Positions 24,803 through 32,560 of a DNA stretch of 64,000 nt are shown here, in pieces. The notes beneath the pieces are model-generated. The model did not search any database. It was not told where the DNA came from and saw only the letters and a program-made list of their open reading frames with translations. Position 1 is the first letter of the stretch; the number at the start of each line of letters is the position of its first letter. The DNA comes from an uncultured Bacteroidota bacterium (GTDB lineage Bacteria; Bacteroidota; Bacteroidia; B-17B0; Aurantibacillaceae), in NCBI GenBank assembly GCA_937873155.1, contig CALMVZ010000013.1:310001-374000 (forward strand), given 5' to 3'. The position numbers and the translations under genes were made by a program.

Positions 24803-24833
24803 AAACCATTCGCCACAAGCGGATGGTTTTTTT
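24803..24833 (+). terminator. Rho-independent terminator of the porin-like gene
   Basis: Hairpin AAACCATTCGC/GCGGATGGTTT with a short loop, 17 bases after the stop, followed by seven T. Confidence 0.85.
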
Positions 24834-24969
24834 ATGTTTATATTTTAACATTTCAGAGATTTTTAGCTTTAAATTGGCCGTGATTAACACAATTTTTCCC
24901 TGTCTAAACTAATAAACCCCTAAATAAGCCGTTTTATGAAATACTTTTATTGTAAATAATGCAAGGAAT

Positions 24970-25167
24970 ATGAAGAAAAGCATAAAGTGCTATAGGAAGG
25001 GGTCTCCTGCTAAGCCGGGAAAAAGGTCACCCCAAAAACCCACCCCATGGTGGCATGATGAGACCAATAATCATGATTCATATAGTAATTCAACCGTAGT
25101 TGTTGAAGATCCTGACAGATATAAATCGTCGGTCGTGAATGATCCGCCGCTACGCAAGTGTTTCTAG
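24970..25167 (+). CDS. Possible small basic protein
   Basis: A 65-residue frame, basic at the N-terminus (KKSIKCYRKGSPAKPGKRSPQK) and hydrophilic throughout. No family or homologue recognised. A TACTTTTA box lies 31 bases upstream of the ATG (24939-24946). It ends 16 bases before the stop of the convergent hydrolase. It may be real or chance. Confidence 0.35.
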   Translation: MKKSIKCYRKGSPAKPGKRSPQKPTPWWHDETNNHDSYSNSTVVVEDPDRYKSSVVNDPPLRKCF

Positions 25168-25183
25168 ATTTGTTTGAATAAGA

Positions 25184-26038
25184 TCATTTCGAATTTTTCT
25201 TCTTTTTATCGAATTCTTCTGAATGCGACATTAAAAAATCAAGAAGATGCTCGTTGAATACATCCGGTTGTTCCAGGTTGGATAAATGCGCTGCTCTTTC
25301 AATGATCTTTAACTCTGAATTTTTGATATGACGGTGTAAGAATTCGGATTGTTGTACCGGTGTTATCTTATCATTCCTTCCGCAAATAATTAATGTCGGC
25401 ACTTTAATTGAACTGAGTGCTGAACACGTTTCCCTGCGTTTCGATAATGCTTTTAACCCTTCGGTTATTACTTGTTTTGTGTTCGAAAGAATAGTAGCTT
25501 CTATTTTCTTTACCACTTCCCTTTTTAATACGAATGAATCCCTGCGGAATGCATTTTCAATGAATTCTTCAGCAAAATCATTAATGCCTTCTGCTTCTAT
25601 CTGGTAGATCGTTTTGTAACGGTGCTCTTTCATTTTTTTCGAATCTGCAATGCAGTTTGTGTCACACAGGATCAATCCTGCAAACCGTTCAGGGTATCTG
25701 CTGATCGTATTCAAAGCAATATATCCTCCCATCGATAAGCCGCATAGAATTGCTTTGTCAATTTCCAATACATCCATTAATTGAATAACATCATCTGAGA
25801 ACAGATCGATATTTAATTTTTTATGGCCTGCAGAAGATTTTCCGAAGCTGCGGAGGTCGACCGATATCAATCGGTATGCCAATTTTAAATAATTTACCTG
25901 GTTCTTCCACATCGATTTATCGAAAGGAAAACCATGAAGAAAAATAATCGGCACTTTTCCTTCACCAACATCATCATAACTCATAGTGATGTTATTGACC
26001 TTAATTGTTTTGCTGAATCCTTTGGTCGATCTTTCCAT
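25184..26038 (-). CDS. Alpha/beta hydrolase
   Basis: A 284-residue soluble hydrolase: oxyanion-hole HGFPFD (35-40), nucleophile elbow GLSMGG with S102, the acid in LIICGRNDKITP and the histidine in RAAHLSNLEQP. This is the 3-oxoadipate enol-lactonase/esterase type of fold; substrate not predictable. No signal peptide. A bidirectional hairpin separates it from the acidic small protein upstream. Confidence 0.85.
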   Translation of the reverse strand: MERSTKGFSKTIKVNNITMSYDDVGEGKVPIIFLHGFPFDKSMWKNQVNYLKLAYRLISVDLRSFGKSSAGHKKLNIDLFSDDVIQLMDVLEIDKAILCGLSMGGYIALNTISRYPERFAGLILCDTNCIADSKKMKEHRYKTIYQIEAEGINDFAEEFIENAFRRDSFVLKREVVKKIEATILSNTKQVITEGLKALSKRRETCSALSSIKVPTLIICGRNDKITPVQQSEFLHRHIKNSELKIIERAAHLSNLEQPDVFNEHLLDFLMSHSEEFDKKKKNSK

Positions 26039-26058
26039 AACAATTGATAGTTTACATT

Positions 26059-26091
26059 AAAAAGGGCGAGGTAAAACACCTCACCCTTTTT
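26059..26091 (-). terminator. Rho-independent terminator of the acidic small protein gene
   Basis: Stem AAAAAGGGCGAGGT/ACCTCACCCTTTTT (one mismatch), loop AAAAC. On the minus strand a T-run follows, so it ends transcription of the gene at 26127-26432 just before the hydrolase start. Confidence 0.8.
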
Positions 26092-26126
26092 ATTCGTGTT
26101 GTTAATTCAGGAAACAGAACAAAGTT

Positions 26127-26432
26127 CTATTTGCCTTTATTGTTGGTGTTGTTTTGGTCAATTTTTCGTGTTTCCCCGTTCTGTTCGGTATCAACATCCT
26201 GACCACTTTCATTATTTTTTACATCATCAACCGGTGTATGGTAATCGTGTTCATGATCGGTATCATCGTATTCTTTATCTTTCGAATCTACCTTTTCTGT
26301 ATCACCATCATCTACAACGGCTGTTGAATTACGCGACATGTCGGCATCATCACCTTTGAGGCCCGTGTCTTTCGTTTTTGGATCAACTGTAGTATCCTTA
26401 CCACGTTGATCATTTTTTTCCGTCTCTTTCAT
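26127..26432 (-). CDS. Small acidic disordered protein
   Basis: A 101-residue protein made almost entirely of D, E, K, N, T and G, with no hydrophobic core (for example VDDGDTEKVDSKDKEYDDTD). It is predicted to be intrinsically disordered and cytoplasmic. Such hydrophilin-like proteins are often stress-induced, which is inference here. A good terminator follows it, and a related 59-residue acidic gene lies upstream on the same strand. Confidence 0.65.
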   Translation of the reverse strand: MKETEKNDQRGKDTTVDPKTKDTGLKGDDADMSRNSTAVVDDGDTEKVDSKDKEYDDTDHEHDYHTPVDDVKNNESGQDVDTEQNGETRKIDQNNTNNKGK

Positions 26433-26603
26433 AACTTTTAAACTTTAATTGAACGTATGGAATTGTGAGTTCAAAAAGATTCAAATGAACCAAAAAGTGT
26501 CTTCATCTCTTCTTTTTGTTCTCCTGAACTTCCATGTAAAGATCTTTCTCATAAGTTTATGAAGTTTTGAATATTTATTTGTGACTGTAAACATTTATAA
26601 TAA

Positions 26604-26783
26604 TTAAAATAATTTGCTAAAATCAACGTATCCTTCGTTATCTCTTTTATCTTCTTCCTGAGATCCTGTTTCCGTTTCGGTCTCTTCAATTTCTCTTTCG
26701 TCTTTTTTTACACCTGTATCCGGCTTCTTAGTTGCAGGCTCCATCTCTGTATCCGGTGTTTGTTTTGGCTTATTCGGTTCCAT
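26604..26783 (-). CDS. 59-residue acidic disordered protein
   Basis: A short frame, ATG at 26783 and TAA at 26604-26606. The product begins MEPNKPKQTPDTEMEPATK, is rich in E, T, K and P, and ends in an order-prone tail YVDFSKLF. Its composition resembles that of the 101-residue protein at 26127, but there is no clear sequence repeat between them. Support for it being a gene is the consensus -7 box TACCTTTG with an ACCGAAT motif upstream, 47 bases before the ATG. Confidence 0.6.
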   Translation of the reverse strand: MEPNKPKQTPDTEMEPATKKPDTGVKKDEREIEETETETGSQEEDKRDNEGYVDFSKLF

Positions 26784-26829
26784 GATCTTTAATTTTTTAA
26801 TCTGTTCGTATTCTTTTTAATTATACTAT

Positions 26830-26873
26830 CAAAGGTACTGCCAAATAAGAGGGAAGATCTTAGTATTCGGTAA
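26830..26873 (-). promoter_or_regulatory. ACCGAAT-class promoter of the 59-residue gene
   Basis: TTTACCGAATA (core at 26871) is followed 34 nt later by a consensus -7 box TACCTTTG (26837-26830). Confidence 0.65.
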
Positions 26874-26939
26874 AGACAGAATATGAATGGCTAAAAGAGA
26901 ACCGTCAATGAAGAAATGAGAAAAAGTGTTAAGGAAATA

Positions 26940-27929
26940 TTAAGATCTCCACTTAGAAATAAGATCTGATGCGAGCTTGTACGGATTGATATTTCCTTTT
27001 TGCAAAAGAGTTTCCATTTTTGATAATTCTGCTTTGATGGCAGGATTGCTGTAGAATTTTTCTTTCAATTTATCCGCAATGCTTTGGTGCAGCCAATCCT
27101 TCAATTGGGCATTACGTTTTTTATGAAAATATCCGTTGCTTTCAACAAGTAACTTATATTCTTCAATTATCCTGATCACATTACTGATACCATCATTTTG
27201 TAAAGCGGAACAAGTATCAACTTTCGGTATCCATCCGCTTTCTGTTGGTGGGAATAAATGAAGTGCATGTGCATATTCAGTCCTGGCATTTTTTGCTTTC
27301 TGAACATTTGTACCATCCGCTTTTGTGATGATCACGGAGTCCGCCATTTCCATTATTCCTCTTTTTATACCTTGTAATTCGTCACCGGCTCCGGTTAGCA
27401 TCAATAATAAAAAGAAATCTGTCATTTGACTGATAGTGATCTCGCTTTGCCCGACCCCGACAGTTTCAACAATAATAAAATCGTAGCCTGCCGCTTCACA
27501 TAATAAAATAGTTTCAAATGTTTTTTGTGCAACGCCGCCCAATGTTCCTGAACTTGGCGAAGGGCGGATATAAACTTTAGGATGAACAGATAATTTTTCC
27601 ATTCGGGTCTTATCACCAAGGATACTGCCTTTACTTTTCTGGCTGCTTGGATCAATTGCTAAAATGGCAACCTTATGTCCGCTCTCTGCTAATTCTAAAC
27701 CAAAACTCTCAATAAAAGTGCTTTTACCAACTCCGGGTACACCGGTAATTCCCAAACGGAATGATCTTCCTGTTTTTTCTATAACCCCATCAATTATTCT
27801 TTCAGCTATTTGCTGATGTTCTTCTTTAGTGGATTCAACTAAGGTGATAGCGCGGCTTAGAATAGAGATATCCGAGGAGAGGATTCCTTTGATAAAATAG
27901 GCCGGATCAGTTATTTGTGAATTACTCAA
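26940..27929 (-). CDS. meaB: MeaB/ArgK-type GTPase for methylmalonyl-CoA mutase
   Basis: A 329-residue G3E-family GTPase. P-loop GVPGVGKS (63-70), switch residues in LAIDPSSQKSKGSILGDKTRM, VETVGVGQSE, and ITKADG for guanine specificity. MeaB protects and reloads adenosylcobalamin in methylmalonyl-CoA mutase. The mutase genes are not in this window. Its start overlaps the stop of the AMP nucleosidase gene by 8 bases, so the two are co-transcribed, an arrangement without obvious metabolic logic. Confidence 0.93.
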   Translation of the reverse strand: MSNSQITDPAYFIKGILSSDISILSRAITLVESTKEEHQQIAERIIDGVIEKTGRSFRLGITGVPGVGKSTFIESFGLELAESGHKVAILAIDPSSQKSKGSILGDKTRMEKLSVHPKVYIRPSPSSGTLGGVAQKTFETILLCEAAGYDFIIVETVGVGQSEITISQMTDFFLLLMLTGAGDELQGIKRGIMEMADSVIITKADGTNVQKAKNARTEYAHALHLFPPTESGWIPKVDTCSALQNDGISNVIRIIEEYKLLVESNGYFHKKRNAQLKDWLHQSIADKLKEKFYSNPAIKAELSKMETLLQKGNINPYKLASDLISKWRS

Positions 27930-28695
27930 AACGCAAATGTTTTACGGATATTCCGGAATTCTGTAATTCTTTTAGTGAATCAATACCGATCTGTAAGTGA
28001 TGGTTTACATGTCCTTCTGTAACTGCTTTATCACTGGCTTCAGTTTTTACACCTTCCGGTACCATTGGCTGATCAGTTACGAGTAATAATGCTCCTGTTG
28101 GAATTTCATTATGGAAGCCAACCGTAAAAATGGTAGCTGTTTCCATATCAATTGCCATGGCACGCACAACACGCAAATATTCTTTGAATTTATCATCATG
28201 TTCCCAAACCCTTCTGTTAGTTGTGTAAACAGTTCCTGTCCAATAATCTTTATTAGCAACGCGGATCGTATAAGAAATCGCTTTTTGCAAACTGAACGCA
28301 GGCATAGCCGGAACTTCGTGAGGGAAATAATCATCACTTGTTCCTTCACCCCTGATAGCTGCAATTGGTAATATAAGATCCCCGATATTATTTTTCTTTT
28401 TTAAACCACCACATTTTCCCAGGAAAAGAACTGCTTTCGGATGAATTGCACTCAACAGATCCATAACAGTTGCAGCTCCGGCACTTCCCATCCCGAAATT
28501 AATAATAGTTATCCCGCCTGCAGTTGCGCTGCACATAGGGCGGTCGAGACCCCTCACTTCAACATTATTAATTTTGGCAAATTCAAAAACATAATTACTG
28601 AAGTTCACTAACAGGATATATTGTCCGAACTCAGCGAGTGGAACACCTGTATAACGGGGCAGCCAATTGTTTACTATTTCTTCTTTACTTTTCAC
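27922..28695 (-). CDS. amn: AMP nucleosidase
   Basis: A 257-residue nucleoside-phosphorylase-fold enzyme of the short Bacteroidota Amn type: GMGSAGAATVMDLL (phosphate/ribose site), LGKCGGLKKKNNIGDLILP, and AIDMETATIFTVGF with the conserved Met-Glu of the ribose site. It hydrolyses AMP to adenine and ribose-5-phosphate and so limits purine nucleotide pools. It is divergent from the HsdR-N-domain gene, with only about 50 bases in between. Confidence 0.88.
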   Translation of the reverse strand: MKSKEEIVNNWLPRYTGVPLAEFGQYILLVNFSNYVFEFAKINNVEVRGLDRPMCSATAGGITIINFGMGSAGAATVMDLLSAIHPKAVLFLGKCGGLKKKNNIGDLILPIAAIRGEGTSDDYFPHEVPAMPAFSLQKAISYTIRVANKDYWTGTVYTTNRRVWEHDDKFKEYLRVVRAMAIDMETATIFTVGFHNEIPTGALLLVTDQPMVPEGVKTEASDKAVTEGHVNHHLQIGIDSLKELQNSGISVKHLRFE

Positions 28696-28747
28696 TATAT
28701 CTTCTTAATTTGTGACCGTTTAATCTTTGTAAAGATATTTATAAAAT

Positions 28748-29206
28748 CTGGAATCAGACCTCATATATCCAACATTTAATGTACGCATAAAACGGGAGAA
28801 TAACAAGGTTTTTATTTTTGACCTCGTCCGTAAAAAATGGCTGGCATTAAACCCTGAAGAGTGGGTAAGGCAGCATTTACTGAACTATTTAATTACCGGT
28901 AAACAGGTTCCTGCTTCACTTATTTCCGTTGAAAAAGAGATCAACCTGAATAATACCCGTAAACGGTATGATGCGGTTGTGTATAATTCAGCTAAACAAC
29001 CTGTTTTACTGATAGAATGTAAATCCCCCGATATTCAAATAACTGATGCAACGTTAGATCAGGCAATGCGGTATAACCTTATACTTGGCGTAAAATATCT
29101 TCTGATCACAAATGGCCTGAAACAGTTTGTTATCAGTGTGGAGAAAGGTAAAGGTGTTTTACTGCCGGAACTTCCGGAGTATAAAGACTTATTTAAGAGC
29201 TTGTAA
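28748..29206 (+). CDS. HsdR N-terminal-domain (HSDR_N_2) nuclease-fold protein with CTG start
   Basis: A 152-residue protein of the small Bacteroidota family carrying the type I restriction HsdR N-terminal domain: FIFDLVRKKWLALNPEEWVRQHLLNYL, then SVEKEI, RYDAVVYN and LLIECKSP (the D...E-x-K nuclease triad), ending PEYKDLF. The in-frame open region begins after a stop at 28742, and has no ATG, GTG or TTG before residue 78. The family's usual start (Met-Glu-x-x-Leu-x-x-Pro-x-Phe) aligns with CTG at 28748 (then ESDLIYPTF). So I place the start there; a mutated or miscalled ATG is the alternative. Function in the cell is not established. Confidence 0.8.
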   Translation: MESDLIYPTFNVRIKRENNKVFIFDLVRKKWLALNPEEWVRQHLLNYLITGKQVPASLISVEKEINLNNTRKRYDAVVYNSAKQPVLLIECKSPDIQITDATLDQAMRYNLILGVKYLLITNGLKQFVISVEKGKGVLLPELPEYKDLFKSL

Positions 29207-29263
29207 AAACCCGATTTTTTCCTGCCGACTTTTTCTCTGTTCTAGACCAATTTTCCCTCCTTT

Positions 29264-29307
29264 TAAACGAACAGTCCTTCCATTGGTTTTTTGTCGTTTT
29301 AACTTTA
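29264..29307 (+). promoter_or_regulatory. Candidate promoter of the T9SS propeller gene (AACGAA variant)
   Basis: AACGAACA (at 29266) stands 34 nt before TAACTTTA (29300-29307), 14 bases before the ATG at 29322. Same geometry as the ACCGAA class, weaker motif. Confidence 0.35.
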
Positions 29308-29321
29308 GAAAAAAGTTTGAT

Positions 29322-30740
29322 ATGACATCTAAATTTATTCTAGCCTGCTCAGCCTGTCTTATGTTTTCAGTTCCTTTTTTAAGTAAGGCTCAGTATTTTC
29401 AGCAGGTCTATTTAAATTCACCGTATAATCAGGAGGGTCAGGATGTAATGGCAACATCGGATGGCGGATACTTAATTGCAGGTTATACTCAGAACAGTGA
29501 TCCGTCGGATTGCGATGTACACATTATTAAAACAGATGGCAACGGCAATAAACTATCATCTCAAACGTATGGCGGTATCCGACCTGATTTTCCTTATCAC
29601 ATGATAGCAACTATTGACGGGAATTTTTTCCTGATAGGTTACTCTCAAAGTTATGGCGGAGGAGACGCTGATATTTTTCTAATGAAAGTAGACCAAAACG
29701 GCAATCTTATATGGCAAAAAACATATGGCGGGTTTGGAAATGATTTCGGGCAGGATATTATTGCGGTGGCAGATGGAAATTATGTTATTGTAGGTTGGTC
29801 TAATTCCGGCGCAAGTAGTAATGATGCTAACATTATCAAAATTGATCCGGCCGGTAATGTAATATGGAACAGAATGCTTGGCGGTGTTTCTGATGATTAT
29901 GGGCATTCAATTAAACAATGTGCTGATGGCCTCATTATATTAGGACATACTATGGAAGTCGGGAACGGCGACGCGTACCTGATCAAAACTGATAATGACG
30001 GAATCTACCAATGGCATAAAACAATAGGGGGCGCGGGTTATGATGAAGGTTCCTATATAAATGTAAACGGTGATGGCAGCTTCACTTTTATTGTAAGAGA
30101 CAGCAGTAATGCAGGAATGGATATTGATTTAAGAATTACAAAAACAGATGCAGGTGGAAATGTGATCTGGAGTAAAGCGTATGGTGGTGACAAAAAAGAC
30201 ACTCCGAAAATGATACAGCCAACATCTGATGGCGGATATATCATTGGTGCGATCAGCAGAAGTTTTGGATGGATCAATCCTGATATGTGGATCTTAAAAT
30301 GTGATGGAGGAGGAGATACAACATGGACAAGACATTACGGTGGTGTAAATAATGAACATTGTTATGTAGTAAGGGAACAACCTGATGGAAGTTATATCGC
30401 GATAGGTAAGACCGCAAGTTTTGGTCCTGATATGGATGCAATATTCTTAAAATTAAATCCGAATGGTACTATGGCTGTTGGTGTTGAAGAGAATAAAACT
30501 CTCGCTAACAACATTCGTGTTTATCCAAACCCAAGTAACGGAACTATAAAAATTGAGATGCCTGATATGAAGGCAACAAAAATAACTGTAACCAATTCGC
30601 TCGGACAGGATATTTATAAAAGAGAAGTAGAAAATCTGGAAAGTATTGATCTGGGATTGAGTGATAAAAAAGCCGGCGTGTATTTTATAAAATGCGAATC
30701 GGAGAACTATTCAATAATAAAAAATATAATAATTAATTAA
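29322..30740 (+). CDS. Secreted beta-propeller-like repeat protein, T9SS type A cargo
   Basis: A 472-residue protein. The ATG at 29322 gives a signal peptide (1-23, LSKAQ); the frame is open 65 codons further upstream but those residues are not signal-like and overlap the HsdR-N gene. The body (30-380) is made of about seven repeats of the type TSDGGYLIAGYTxxxxDxDxxxIKTDxNGNxxxxxxYGG. The end (about 400-472, VYPNPSNG) is a type A sorting domain. Extracellular; ligand unknown. A lipoprotein gene follows 12 bases later. Confidence 0.82.
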   Translation: MTSKFILACSACLMFSVPFLSKAQYFQQVYLNSPYNQEGQDVMATSDGGYLIAGYTQNSDPSDCDVHIIKTDGNGNKLSSQTYGGIRPDFPYHMIATIDGNFFLIGYSQSYGGGDADIFLMKVDQNGNLIWQKTYGGFGNDFGQDIIAVADGNYVIVGWSNSGASSNDANIIKIDPAGNVIWNRMLGGVSDDYGHSIKQCADGLIILGHTMEVGNGDAYLIKTDNDGIYQWHKTIGGAGYDEGSYINVNGDGSFTFIVRDSSNAGMDIDLRITKTDAGGNVIWSKAYGGDKKDTPKMIQPTSDGGYIIGAISRSFGWINPDMWILKCDGGGDTTWTRHYGGVNNEHCYVVREQPDGSYIAIGKTASFGPDMDAIFLKLNPNGTMAVGVEENKTLANNIRVYPNPSNGTIKIEMPDMKATKITVTNSLGQDIYKREVENLESIDLGLSDKKAGVYFIKCESENYSIIKNIIIN

Positions 30741-30752
30741 AGTAAAAAAATT

Positions 30753-31169
30753 ATGAAAGAAGTGAGAATATACATCCACATTTTAATTTTGTTGGTATTC
30801 ATTGTTTGCCTTTCTTCATGTAAGAAGCCTGAAGGTCCGGGCGGACAAGCCAGCGTGAAGGGAAAAGTCTACGCAAGTGATTTTGATAATACGAATACAT
30901 ATTTGGTATCGAAAGGTTATTTTCCCGGCATCAAAGTATATATCATTTACGGGAATGGAACTGAGATCGGGAATAGTGTTGTTACGTCAACCGATGGCAG
31001 TTATGAATTCAAATACCTGAATAAAGGACATTATAAAGTATTCGCGAATTCGATAGATACTTCCCGTAAAGTAAAAGGTAATGACAGTGAGAAAGCTGTG
31101 ATAAAAGAATTTGAGATCAAAGAAGCAAAAAAGAAAGTGACAGTCGAAGATATCTTTATCAATATCTAA
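30753..31169 (+). CDS. Small lipoprotein with carboxypeptidase-regulatory-like fold
   Basis: A 138-residue protein with a lipoprotein signal (CLSSC, C23). The mature part reads like one beta-sandwich: VKGKVYASD, GIKVYIIYGNGTEIGNSVVTSTDGSYEFKYLNKGHYKVFANS, the pattern of CarboxypepD-reg/CNA-B-like domains. It is in the same operon as the T9SS propeller gene and ends 2 bases from the stop of the convergent esterase. Outer-membrane anchored; function unknown. Confidence 0.75.
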   Translation: MKEVRIYIHILILLVFIVCLSSCKKPEGPGGQASVKGKVYASDFDNTNTYLVSKGYFPGIKVYIIYGNGTEIGNSVVTSTDGSYEFKYLNKGHYKVFANSIDTSRKVKGNDSEKAVIKEFEIKEAKKKVTVEDIFINI

Positions 31170-31171
31170 GA

Positions 31172-32302
31172 TTATTGTTTGATCAATTTTTTGGTTACGG
31201 ATCTTTCCCCGGAAGTTACCCTTAAAAAATAAATTCCCTGTTGTAAATGACTTAAAGAAATTGTGCTTTCTTTGGTCTCAGGAATTAATTCTTTCCCTGT
31301 AATATCGTAAAGACTTAAAGCGATCTCATTATCTGATTTCACAGTTACGATATCTGAAACAGGATTCGGGTAAACTGAAAAAGTGTTTTCAAAAGTGTTA
31401 TCTTCAATACCTGTAATGAACATGCTTAATTTATATTTCCTGAAAAAACGCCAGATCTCAACAGAAGCATTAAAATCCTGGTTTGTCGTTCCAACAATAA
31501 TACTTGCTCCCGGCCATGTATGGGCACCACCGTTCACCCTGTATAATTCGTTAGTAGCACCTGAAGTTCCTCCTGACCATAAAAAATGATCAGCAGTACA
31601 GCCGTCAGTTGTGCTGATGTTTGGAACAGCACTTGTTGTGGGAACTGTGTTCGTATTATTTTTTATACGCCAGAATTTCATTAGTGTATCTACTGCTAAC
31701 ATCCCTGAACCTCCATTGTATGGAACTGTTCCATCCATTGTACCATGAATATGCATTACAGGAACAGGCCGCCCGGGATTACAAGTTGGACTTACTGAGG
31801 AAAACATAGTTCCTGTAACCCCGGCGATCGCTGCGATCTTATTACTGAGATTACACGCTAAAAAGTTGCTCATAAAACCGCCGTTACTCATACCTGTTGA
31901 ATAAATAGCATTCGGATCAATATTGTAGATCAGTTTTAAACTATCTATCAATTGGGAAATAAATAAAAGATCATTTACGCCGGTAGGAGAGATTCCGGCG
32001 TTCCAATAAGGTTGATTACTTGCGTCTTTTGTGCCTTGAGGATGTACGATCAAAAATTTTGCCGTATCAGCTATTGGCATAAAATTACCGTAGAATTGCT
32101 GCTGAAATGAATTGGAAGTATATCCATGCATATTAATGACCAACGGGTAAGGCTGAGAACCTGTATAAGATAGCGGTCGGTACAAACGGTAAGTGCGCCA
32201 AATACTTGATGAATTAATGCTATCTACTACTGTCGCTCCTGTTTGTGCGGAAACAAAAAAGCCTGTCAGTAATAACAGGCTTAAATATAGTTTTGCTTTC
32301 AT
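31172..32302 (-). CDS. Secreted PHB-depolymerase/CE1-type esterase, T9SS type A cargo
   Basis: A 376-residue protein with the start at 32302 (MKAKLYLSLLLLTGFF; the longer frame adds nine residues before the signal). Signal peptide 1-20. The esterase domain (about 30-290) has INMHGYT (oxyanion region), YSTGMSNGGF with S139 as nucleophile, IHGTMDGTVPY with the Asp and GGAHTWPG with the His. Residues 300-376 (VYPNPVSD) are a type A sorting domain. The family contains polyhydroxybutyrate depolymerases and feruloyl or acetyl-xylan esterases; the substrate cannot be told. Confidence 0.85.
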   Translation of the reverse strand: MKAKLYLSLLLLTGFFVSAQTGATVVDSINSSSIWRTYRLYRPLSYTGSQPYPLVINMHGYTSNSFQQQFYGNFMPIADTAKFLIVHPQGTKDASNQPYWNAGISPTGVNDLLFISQLIDSLKLIYNIDPNAIYSTGMSNGGFMSNFLACNLSNKIAAIAGVTGTMFSSVSPTCNPGRPVPVMHIHGTMDGTVPYNGGSGMLAVDTLMKFWRIKNNTNTVPTTSAVPNISTTDGCTADHFLWSGGTSGATNELYRVNGGAHTWPGASIIVGTTNQDFNASVEIWRFFRKYKLSMFITGIEDNTFENTFSVYPNPVSDIVTVKSDNEIALSLYDITGKELIPETKESTISLSHLQQGIYFLRVTSGERSVTKKLIKQ

Positions 32303-32329
32303 GTGTAATGTCGTTTTTAAAAAAGTCAC

Positions 32330-32353
32330 ATGAAATAACTTTAGTTATTTCAT
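32330..32353 (-). promoter_or_regulatory. Perfect 10-bp inverted repeat in front of the esterase gene
   Basis: ATGAAATAAC and GTTATTTCAT are separated by TTTA, 27 bases upstream of the start. This could be an operator or an RNA hairpin in the leader; a candidate -7 box TATCTTAG lies just upstream on the minus strand (about 32367-32360). Confidence 0.4.
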
Positions 32354-32408
32354 AAGAGCTAAGATACGGATTTTTATAACTATACCTGCTTAACTAAGCG
32401 CCTATATA

Positions 32409-32540
32409 TCACCTCTTCGGGGTTTTTTATTTGAGCGGCGGATGATTTTATAATTATTTCATCCCTTTGGGATTAATTTTTAACTCCGAAGGAATGAAAT
32501 AATTATAGAATTTAAAAGATCAAAAACCCCGCAGGGGTGA
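32409..32540. repeat. Nested inverted repeat (MITE/REP-like)
   Basis: Two nested pairs of arms: outer TCACCTCTTCGGGGTTTTT (32409-32427) against CAAAAACCCCGCAGGGGTGA (32521-32540), and inner TATAATTATTTCATCCCTT (from 32449) against its near-complement ending at about 32509. Arms match at most positions. The element lies between the dnaN stop and the esterase start, where it could also end dnaN transcription. Confidence 0.7.
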
Positions 32541-32560
32541 CATGGTTTTGAAAAACAAAA

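Noticed and set aside
24926-24946. TACTTTTA box with ACTAATAAA 34 nt upstream before the 65-residue frame
   Set aside because: The upstream motif lacks the CGA core; likely coincidence.
26096-26359. Plus-strand frame rich in Cys, His and Tyr
   Set aside because: It is the antisense of the acidic small protein gene and the composition is an artefact of that.
29127-29321. Extension of the propeller protein frame by 65 codons
   Set aside because: It overlaps the HsdR-N gene and gives no signal peptide; the ATG at 29322 does.
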